A stretch of 64,000 nucleotides of DNA, from the NCBI GenBank assembly GCA_964537825.1, contig CAZIDL010000004.1, positions 1 to 64,000 on the forward strand, written 5' to 3'. Positions 58,022 through 64,000 of this stretch are shown here, in pieces (the stretch's first letter is position 1; each line of letters starts with the position of its first letter). The notes beneath the pieces are model-generated. The model had not been told where the DNA came from. It made no database searches and saw nothing but the letters and a program-made list of their open reading frames with translations. Source of the stretch: CAZIDL01 sp964537825. GTDB lineage: Bacteria; Bacteroidota; Bacteroidia; Flavobacteriales_D; CAYVSK01. The translations under genes and the position numbers were made by a program.

Positions 58022-59338
58022 ATGAAAGCTGACGTACTTCTCGGATTGCAATGGGGGGATGAGGGCAAAGGCAAGATCGTCGATGTCCTGACCCCTGAAT
58101 ACAGCGTTATCGCCCGATTTCAGGGAGGGCCTAATGCGGGGCATACGTTGGAGTTCGATGACATCAAGCACGTGCTCCACACGATCCCTTCGGGTATTTT
58201 TCGCGAGAAAGTCCTGAACATCGTAGGGAACGGGGTGGTGATCGATCCCGTGATCATGGTCAGCGAGATCCGTGAATTGGAGAAGCACGGGATGGATGCA
58301 TCCCGGAACCTGGTCATCTCAAGAAAGGCCCATCTGATCCTACCCACCCATCGTTTGTTGGACGCTGCCTCTGAAACAGCAAAGGGAAAGGATCGGATCG
58401 GTTCGACGCTCAAAGGGATCGGCCCGACGTATATGGACCGAACGGGACGGAACGGGATCCGCGTTGGCGATATCTTCCGGGATGACTTTCAAGACCGCTA
58501 TCGCAAACTTGTGGACAAGCATCGCCGCCTTCTGGCCCAATACGATGATGTACCTCAGGGACCGGATGAGGAAGAAGAGTCGGACTGGTTCCGAGCGCTC
58601 GATCTCCTGCGAAAGATGCCCGTCTCCGATACGGAATACAAGGTCAATCACGGACTGGAAAAGGGGGAGAGGATCCTGGCCGAAGGTGCTCAGGGGGCTT
58701 TGCTGGACGTCGACCTGGGGTCCTATCCCTATGTAACTTCATCCAATACGACCACTGCTGGTGCATGTACTGGCCTGGGTATCGCTCCCAATCGGATCGG
58801 GGAAGTGATCGGCATCTTCAAAGCTTACTGCACACGGGTCGGGAGCGGTCCTTTCCCGACCGAATGCTCCGGTGAAGAAGGCGAGGCGCTTCGGGTGGCC
58901 GGGAACGAATTCGGGGCTACGACCGGACGGCCAAGACGCTGTGGCTGGCTGGACCTTCCGGCCTTGAAATATTCGATCATGCTGAACGGGGCAACGCGAT
59001 TGGCCATGACCAAAGCCGATGTCCTCGGAGGCTTCGATACGGTGAAGGTCTGCACTCAGTATCGCATAAGGGGCGAGAACGGCGAAGATCGCTACACCGA
59101 CGAACTCCCGTTCGATCTGGACGATGAGCGGATCGAACCCGTCTACGAAGCCTTCGAAGGTTGGGGGAGCCTCGAGGCCGTTAACGAGTGGGAGCTATTG
59201 CCGAACGAACTCCGTCGCTTTATCGAGATGCTCTCCGACGCCCTCGACCGCCCCATCGATATGATCTCCGTGGGCCCGGAGCGTGACCGTATTCTCATGC
59301 GCAAACAAGAACGTGTAGCAGGATCGGTACGGAATTAG
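58022..59338 (+). CDS. purA: Adenylosuccinate synthetase
   Basis: 438 aa. It makes adenylosuccinate from IMP, aspartate and GTP, the first committed step to AMP. It has the P-loop LLGLQWGDEGKGKIVDVL, RFQGGPNAGHTLEF (catalytic His), STLKGIGPTYMDRTGRNGIRVGD, LAEGAQGALLDVDLGSYPYVTSSNTT and the C-terminal MISVGPERDRILM. The 113 bp between fur and this gene have no gene. It follows purC and fur on the same strand. Confidence 0.97.
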   Translation: MKADVLLGLQWGDEGKGKIVDVLTPEYSVIARFQGGPNAGHTLEFDDIKHVLHTIPSGIFREKVLNIVGNGVVIDPVIMVSEIRELEKHGMDASRNLVISRKAHLILPTHRLLDAASETAKGKDRIGSTLKGIGPTYMDRTGRNGIRVGDIFRDDFQDRYRKLVDKHRRLLAQYDDVPQGPDEEEESDWFRALDLLRKMPVSDTEYKVNHGLEKGERILAEGAQGALLDVDLGSYPYVTSSNTTTAGACTGLGIAPNRIGEVIGIFKAYCTRVGSGPFPTECSGEEGEALRVAGNEFGATTGRPRRCGWLDLPALKYSIMLNGATRLAMTKADVLGGFDTVKVCTQYRIRGENGEDRYTDELPFDLDDERIEPVYEAFEGWGSLEAVNEWELLPNELRRFIEMLSDALDRPIDMISVGPERDRILMRKQERVAGSVRN

Positions 59339-59353
59339 CGGGGCTCGTTCGCC

Positions 59354-60922
59354 ATGTGCCGCAACCTGGTCATCCTTTTTCTTAGCCTGCTCATCTTTCC
59401 TGCGCTCTATGCTCAAGAAAAGGCGGATAAAGAACGGATCCGTCTCGTGCACGCCAATTCCCTGGAATTCGATCGCTCGATGGGCAAGGATGCCCGACGC
59501 TTGATCGGGAATGTGCGCTTCCAACACGGAAAAGCTACGATGGATTGCGACAGTGCTTATCTATATTCCGGTCGGGAGCGATTGAAGGCCTATGGGAACG
59601 TCCACATCATCCATCAAGACAGTATCCACCTTTACGGGGACTCGCTCCGTTATTCCGGGGCTGAGCGCAAAGCCCACCTCAAGAGCAATGTACGGGTGGA
59701 GGATCCTGAAATGACGCTTCGAACGGATACGCTCCTTTACGACATAAGCCGTTCCACAGCGCGATATCGGGGAGGCGGTCGGTTGAAAGTCCACGAGAGC
59801 CAGCAACGGCTCAAGAGCAGAAGGGGTATCTACTATGCTGATGCTCAACGAATGCACTTCCAGGACGATGTAGTGCTCACCCATCCGGATTATCGCATCT
59901 ACTCCGATACCCTGGAGTACGAAACCGCGGTCCGTATCGCTCATTTCCGCGGACCGACCGTCATGCGTACGGATGGGGAGGTCACCTATTGCGAACGGGG
60001 TTGGTACGATCTTGCGAACGATAGTTCCCTTTTGACGGGAGAGCCATATATAGCCCGGGATGCATCGCTGATCGAAGCGGATACGCTTCGCTACCGGCGC
60101 GAAAAGGGAATAGGAAAGGCCAAAGGCAAGGTCTATTTACGCGATACATTAAGAGATATGAGGGCTTTTAGTGGAAAAGGGAGCTTCGACCGGCAAGCCG
60201 GATGGGTGCGGCTAACAGAGCATCCGGTGGTCATGCGTGAATTTGAACAGGATACGCTCTTCCTGCGGGCTGATACGATCCGGGCAGAAAGGGATACGAT
60301 GAGCGGGGATCGCAAGGTCATCGCCCAACCGGAGGTACGCTTCTTTCGCCGGGACCTTCAAGGCAGGTGCGACTCCATGAGCTATGAGGGCAGGGATTCC
60401 ACTATACGGCTTTTCCAGGATCCTGTCCTCTGGAGTGGGTCCGACCGTATTTCAGGGGATACCATCCGCATGCGAATGGACTCCAGCGGGATCCGTCAAG
60501 TGGAGATCCCCGCGCATCCCTTTATGAGCTCGCAGAAAAATCCTCCTTATTTCGACCAAATGAAGGGGAGGCGGATGAAGGCGCTTTTCGATGAAAATGA
60601 CCGGATCCGGCGGATCGAGATCCGGGGGAAAGGCCGAACCCTCCATTTTCCTGAAGAGGATGGAAAGAAAAAAGAAGGAACAGGACTGATCGGAATGAAC
60701 AGGACCGCATCCGCCGATATCAACATCCGATTCCGAGAAGGGGAGATGCATTCGGTCCACTTCATCGACGAACCCACTGGTACCCTTTATCCCATGGACC
60801 GGTTGGATAAAGGGATGATACGCCTTGCCGGCTTTGAATGGAACGAAAAAGGACGGGCGACCGGGATCGGGGATATTACCCGAGGTTCCTGGATCCACGG
60901 AAGGGAGCGTCTTAAAAGATGA
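59354..60922 (+). CDS. OstA/LptA-like periplasmic protein
   Basis: 522 aa with a signal peptide (RNLVILFLSLLIFPALYAQ). The mature protein is almost entirely short beta-rich repeats of the type DCDSAYLYSGRERLKAYGNVHI and YSDTLEYETAVRIAHFRG, as in the OstA/LptA/LptD-N family that builds the lipopolysaccharide bridge across the periplasm. Bacteroidota carry this long OstA-like form instead of a short LptA. It starts 15 bp after purA and ends 50 bp before the promoter of rho. Direct LPS binding is inferred. Confidence 0.88.
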   Translation: MCRNLVILFLSLLIFPALYAQEKADKERIRLVHANSLEFDRSMGKDARRLIGNVRFQHGKATMDCDSAYLYSGRERLKAYGNVHIIHQDSIHLYGDSLRYSGAERKAHLKSNVRVEDPEMTLRTDTLLYDISRSTARYRGGGRLKVHESQQRLKSRRGIYYADAQRMHFQDDVVLTHPDYRIYSDTLEYETAVRIAHFRGPTVMRTDGEVTYCERGWYDLANDSSLLTGEPYIARDASLIEADTLRYRREKGIGKAKGKVYLRDTLRDMRAFSGKGSFDRQAGWVRLTEHPVVMREFEQDTLFLRADTIRAERDTMSGDRKVIAQPEVRFFRRDLQGRCDSMSYEGRDSTIRLFQDPVLWSGSDRISGDTIRMRMDSSGIRQVEIPAHPFMSSQKNPPYFDQMKGRRMKALFDENDRIRRIEIRGKGRTLHFPEEDGKKKEGTGLIGMNRTASADINIRFREGEMHSVHFIDEPTGTLYPMDRLDKGMIRLAGFEWNEKGRATGIGDITRGSWIHGRERLKR

Positions 60923-60971
60923 AAAAGGGAAAAAATCCTTTTCCGTTCGCCGTATCTGTACGAAATATTTT

Positions 60972-60979
60972 TATACTTG
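60972..60979 (+). promoter_or_regulatory. TATACTTG, -7-like element (rho)
   Basis: One mismatch to TAnnTTTG, inside an A+T-rich block. It would give rho a leader of about 160 nt. Confidence 0.4.
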
Positions 60980-61063
60980 CAATGACAGAAGCGTCTCGTA
61001 CGCTTCCGCATTTCGTTACTCCGACGACCCCGTCCGTTTTTGGAAAGACCCTGACCTGTAAAG

Positions 61064-61102
61064 CGTTCTATCGCTGGTATGGAGTAGAACGACGGTTTTT
61101 TT
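61064..61102 (+). terminator. Terminator-like hairpin in the rho leader (possible attenuator)
   Basis: CGTTCTA (61064-61070) pairs with TAGAACG (61085-61091) around a 14-nt loop. ACGG and then a run of seven T (61096-61102) follow. It lies about 42 bp before the rho start. The stem is modest and partly A+T. Confidence 0.5.
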
Positions 61103-61143
61103 CATCAGATTCATTCCCACATCCAAACGATCAAAAAGCTTCC

Positions 61144-62904
61144 ATGTACGATATCATCGAACTGAGCAACAAGAAGGTGACCGAGCTGCGGGACATCGCA
61201 AAAGAATTGGACATCAGCCGGCCCAACTCCCTGAAAAAGCAGGACCTTGTCTACAAGATCCTCGACGAACAAGCAGCGAATCCCGAGGCTGCTAAAAAGC
61301 CGGAGGAGGGAGAAAATACCCAAGAAAGCAAGGAAGACCGCTCTGAAGGGAAAGATGCTGAAACGGAAGAAAAAGGTCGGAGCGAGCGGGAAGGAGCTCC
61401 CAGGAAAGCGGCCGTAGGCGATCAGCCCCAGCAAAAGGAGGAAGCCCAAGGGCAGCGGCAGGCCCCTGAAAAGAAAGCTGAAAAACGCAAGCCGGAGCAA
61501 GGGAGCAATGAGCAGAGCGAGCGATCCCAGCCAGGAGGTGGATTCCCCCGAAAGGCGCGTCGGGACGATCGACCTCAACAAGGACAGGGGCCCCCTAGAG
61601 GGAACGATCAACCCAGGCGGGAGCAGCAACAACAGCGTGGAAAAGGTGGTCGCGATGATGACCGGCAACGGAAAGAACGCGACCAGCAGCAGGATCAGCG
61701 GAAAAAGCCCCAGGACTCGGATCAGAAAGGCGGAAAAGATGATAACAATAAAGGGGATAACAAGAAGAAGGAGGACCTCCACGTCTTTGAAGGGGTGATA
61801 AGCAACGAGGGCGTCCTCGAGATCATGCCAGATGGCTATGGTTTCCTCCGTTCGTCGGATTACAACTACATGAGCAGTCCCGACGACATCTACGTGTCCC
61901 AATCCCAGATCAAACTCTTCGGTCTTCGTACGGGGGATACGGTCAAAGGGGATATTCGTCCGCCAAAGGATGGGGAAAAGTACTTTCCGCTCATCAAGGT
62001 GGAGACCATCAATGGCCGTAGCCCGGAGTATGTGCGTGACCGCGTTCCCTTTGACCATCTCACGCCCCTCTTCCCGGAAGAGAAATTCAAGCTCACCGGC
62101 CATCAAAAGGAGTCGCTCTCCACGCGGATGATGGACCTGTTCTCGCCCGTGGGGAAAGGCCAGCGGGGAATGATCGTCTCACAGCCCAAAACGGGGAAGA
62201 CCACCCTGCTCAAGGATACAGCGAACGCCATTGCTGCTAATCATCCGGATACTTACCTGCTCATCCTGCTCATCGATGAGCGTCCGGAGGAGGTGACTGA
62301 TATGTCGCGGAACGTGAACGCCGAGGTGGTCTCTTCCACCTTCGACGAACCGGCAGAGCGGCATGTGAAGATCGCCAATCTCGTGCTCTCAAAGGCGAAG
62401 CGGATGGTGGAATGCGGGCATGACGTCGTCATTCTGCTCGATTCGATCACGAGGCTCGCAAGGGCTTTCAATACGGTCTCTCCTGCTTCGGGCAAGGTCC
62501 TTTCCGGAGGGGTTGACGCTAATGCCCTTCAGAAGCCGAAGCGCTTCTTCGGGGCAGCCCGGAACATCGAGAACGGTGGGTCCCTCACCATCCTGGCGAC
62601 GGCGCTCACCGAGACCGGTTCCAAGATGGACGAGGTCATCTTCGAAGAGTTCAAAGGGACCGGTAACCTCGAATTGCAATTGGATCGTCGCATCAGTAAC
62701 CGCCGCACTTACCCGGCGATCGATATCAATGCTTCCGGAACGCGGCGGGAAGATCTTCTGCTCGACGACAACACCATGCAACGCGTATGGGTCCTTCGCC
62801 AGCACCTTGCCGATATGAACCCAGTAGAGGCGATGGAGTTCCTCAAGGACAAAATGGAGAAGACGGGTACGAACGAGGAGTTCCTCCTTTCGATGAACGG
62901 CTGA
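61144..62904 (+). CDS. rho: Transcription termination factor Rho with long charged N-terminal insertion
   Basis: 586 aa from ATG 61144 (MYDIIELSNKKVTELRDIAKEL). Hexameric RNA-dependent ATPase that ends transcription. The Rho_N (SAP-like) helix bundle is at 1-42. An insertion at about 45-210 is composed almost only of E, K, Q, R, D, N and G, with no hydrophobic core, and is expected to be disordered and to bind RNA. The cold-shock-like RNA domain starts near 216 (GVLEIMPDGYGFLRSSDYNYM). Walker A is QPKTGKTTLL (347-356) and later motifs are LLILLIDERPEEVTDM, VVILLDSITRLARAFN and SGGVDANALQKPKRFFGAARNIENGGSLTI. Long insertions here are known in some Bacteroidota. Confidence 0.96.
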   Translation: MYDIIELSNKKVTELRDIAKELDISRPNSLKKQDLVYKILDEQAANPEAAKKPEEGENTQESKEDRSEGKDAETEEKGRSEREGAPRKAAVGDQPQQKEEAQGQRQAPEKKAEKRKPEQGSNEQSERSQPGGGFPRKARRDDRPQQGQGPPRGNDQPRREQQQQRGKGGRDDDRQRKERDQQQDQRKKPQDSDQKGGKDDNNKGDNKKKEDLHVFEGVISNEGVLEIMPDGYGFLRSSDYNYMSSPDDIYVSQSQIKLFGLRTGDTVKGDIRPPKDGEKYFPLIKVETINGRSPEYVRDRVPFDHLTPLFPEEKFKLTGHQKESLSTRMMDLFSPVGKGQRGMIVSQPKTGKTTLLKDTANAIAANHPDTYLLILLIDERPEEVTDMSRNVNAEVVSSTFDEPAERHVKIANLVLSKAKRMVECGHDVVILLDSITRLARAFNTVSPASGKVLSGGVDANALQKPKRFFGAARNIENGGSLTILATALTETGSKMDEVIFEEFKGTGNLELQLDRRISNRRTYPAIDINASGTRREDLLLDDNTMQRVWVLRQHLADMNPVEAMEFLKDKMEKTGTNEEFLLSMNG

Positions 62905-62911
62905 CCCATCG

Positions 62912-63640
62912 GTGCAACCCTGGCTTAAATACCCCCTGCTGCTTTTTGCACTAGGGGTGATCCTCAAATTGTTCGTCCTGCTCTACGGCCTGCATTATCA
63001 GGCTCTGGACAATCTGACCCGTCTCGTTGTGTTGCCCGGCTTTTTGTTCGGGGCGGTCTTCTTTGGGATCCGCTTCCAGGAAAATGGGAGCGCTACGATC
63101 CTTGGAAAGGCCAAAAAGGGAATGAAGAGTGGGATGGCCTATGCCGTCCTCATCGCTGTCTTTTCCTGGATCTTTTATAGTTTCCTGGCGCCGGACTACT
63201 TCGAACGACAGAACGAACGACGGATCGAACGTTTCAAGCAGGTTAAGTATGAGCGTTTGGTCGCAAAGGCCGACACCCTTTACAAGCAGAAGGCTTATTC
63301 CAAGGCAAAAGAAAAGTACGAAAAGGCCATCGAGCTCTATCCGGAGAGGCCCCTCGCTAAGAAAGGCCTGGATCGCATTACCTCTGATTCTCTTGCTCGC
63401 TCGGGTGGGTTAAAGGAAAATACTGAGGGAAAGGAAGAGCTGAAAGGACCCGCTAAGGATAGGTATGAGGACCGAACGGTGGAGCAGTTGAAAGAGAACC
63501 TGGAGAAGAACCGGAACCTGCAAAAGCCTTTTTCGGTGATGACCCTCAATCTCTTTCTCTACACGGCCCTCAGTATTTTCAGTTCGCTGCTCTTCTCGCT
63601 GACCGAATACCTGCGGGAAAGATGGAGGGCTCGAAGTTGA
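62912..63640 (+). CDS. Membrane protein of unknown function with TPR-like segment
   Basis: 242 aa from GTG 62912. About four membrane helices are visible: 7-25 (PLLLFALGVILKLFVLLYG), about 38-55 (LVVLPGFLFGAVFFGIRF), about 73-90 (GMAYAVLIAVFSWIFYSFL) and about 213-232 near the C-terminus. In between is a charged cytoplasmic or periplasmic region with one TPR-like pair (LVAKADTLYKQKAYSKAKEKYEKAIELYPERPLAKKGLDRI). It starts 7 bp after rho. The three-helix start recalls small Bacteroidota membrane proteins, but I do not recognise the family with confidence. Confidence 0.75.
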   Translation: MQPWLKYPLLLFALGVILKLFVLLYGLHYQALDNLTRLVVLPGFLFGAVFFGIRFQENGSATILGKAKKGMKSGMAYAVLIAVFSWIFYSFLAPDYFERQNERRIERFKQVKYERLVAKADTLYKQKAYSKAKEKYEKAIELYPERPLAKKGLDRITSDSLARSGGLKENTEGKEELKGPAKDRYEDRTVEQLKENLEKNRNLQKPFSVMTLNLFLYTALSIFSSLLFSLTEYLRERWRARS

Positions 63641-63644
63641 TCGC

Positions 63645-64000
63645 TTAAAGGGAAGCTTTGGCGAGGGCTCCCAGGTCCGCCCCTTGGAATGGGCCTGAGC
63701 TCATGAACACGATCACCTTCTTCTCGTATTTCTTGCTCTTTTCAAGGAGAGCTTGCTTCAGGCCTTCCTTGTCCGTGCGAACGATCGATCCTGGGGCTCC
63801 GAGCGCCTCGCGTAGCTGTTCTTCCTCGAGCCCTCCAAAACCTTTCCGCGCTGCAGCTGCAGGATCATAGAAAATGATCGTCTCGTCCGCTCCTTTCGTG
63901 CTCCCCTTGTAATTGGGAAGGAAATCCGGGTTCAAACTGCTGTAGGTGTGAAGCTCGAGGCAGGCGATGAGAGCGTGGTCCGGATAGCGTTCGCGCAATG
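63645..64000 (-). CDS. Mur-ligase C-terminal domain (Mpl- or MurC-like), 5' part outside the window
   Basis: About 118 C-terminal residues of a minus-strand gene that runs past the right edge. ACLELHTYSSLNPDFLPNYKGSTKGADETIIFYDP is the C-terminal-domain motif of UDP-N-acetylmuramate peptide ligases, closest to Mpl (which reattaches recycled murein tripeptide) as far as memory allows. MurC itself cannot be excluded without the ATP and substrate domains. It converges with the membrane-protein gene, whose stop is 4 bp away. Confidence 0.8.
   Translation of the reverse strand, partial: LRERYPDHALIACLELHTYSSLNPDFLPNYKGSTKGADETIIFYDPAAAARKGFGGLEEEQLREALGAPGSIVRTDKEGLKQALLEKSKKYEKKVIVFMSSGPFQGADLGALAKASL

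Larger units (their letters stand above)
60923..61143 (+). other. Leader region of rho
   Basis: 221 bp between the OstA-like gene and the rho ATG. It carries a promoter-like TATACTTG (60972-60979) and a hairpin-plus-U-tract (61064-61102). The rho frame is open back to 60919, but homologues begin MYDI, so this is read as untranslated leader. Confidence 0.6.

Noticed and set aside
60919..61143. Longer N-terminus for Rho starting at 60919
   Set aside because: Rho in relatives starts MYDI; the extension would cross a promoter-like element and a hairpin, and resembles no Rho sequence.
61111..62106. 331-aa open frame antisense to rho
   Set aside because: Its Leu-rich hydrophobic sequence is the mirror of the E/K-rich insertion of Rho; no start signal or promoter-like site supports it.
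1..64000. CRISPR arrays, IS elements, prophage genes
   Set aside because: No direct-repeat/spacer array, transposase, integrase or phage structural gene was seen on either strand.

Overview
The window is a compact chromosomal segment of a member of the Bacteroidota (Flavobacteriia-like, moderate GC). The evidence is a T9SS C-terminal sorting domain on a SprB-repeat/PKD serine protease, PorQ next to cytidylate kinase, the gliding-associated ABC proteins GldF and GldG, a Rho factor with a long Q/K/R/E-rich insertion, a fused E1 alpha/beta ketoacid dehydrogenase, and TAnnTTTG-type promoter elements just upstream of many starts. Genes are tightly packed, with many ATGA or longer overlaps, and two convergent gene pairs share overlapping stop codons. 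Two 100-N assembly gaps cut lon and an M1 peptidase gene. No phage, IS element or CRISPR array was seen.

Region 1 (1-16.1 kb) is a cell-surface polysaccharide locus. It holds a DegT-type sugar aminotransferase, a PglC/WcaJ-like initiating sugar-phosphate transferase, two unrelated sulfotransferases, four GT4-type glycosyltransferase genes (one a tandem duplication of 824 aa), a GT2, a NodB-type deacetylase and a polytopic membrane protein that could be a polymerase. Three genes that do not look like assembly enzymes sit inside it: an orphan GAF histidine kinase, a bactofilin-like beta-solenoid membrane protein and a GlcNAc-kinase-like protein. The two sulfotransferases suggest a sulfated polymer.

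Region 2 (16.1-34.8 kb) is mixed housekeeping and surface biology: rlmH and the fused E1, trmH, tRNA-Leu(CAG) with its own terminator, a lipoprotein GDPD, the T9SS-exported protease, a META-domain protein, a sugar nucleotidyltransferase-like protein, lon, porQ-cmk, a repeat-rich intergenic region, an M1 peptidase, and an overlapping macro-domain/RimB-like/RimK-like trio.

Region 3 (34.9-50.8 kb) has a Cys/Met PLP enzyme, a TlpA-like thioredoxin, a SixA-like phosphatase, proline dehydrogenase, aroB-aroA, two envelope proteins, then a 377-bp AT-rich intergenic region with a perfect DnaA box and six GATCGTT iterons (a candidate oriC), a LysM glucosaminidase, dnaN, and the gldF-gldG-DUF4340 operon.

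Region 4 (50.9-64 kb) has aspartate kinase-lysA, an outer-membrane protein, a SAM hydroxide adenosyltransferase with an overlapping ABM-domain gene, phoH-purC, a Fur homologue that has lost half of each CxxC motif, purA, an OstA/LptA-like protein, rho with a terminator-like leader hairpin, a membrane protein and the C-terminus of a Mur-type ligase.

All assignments come from reading the sequence and family knowledge; no database search was run.
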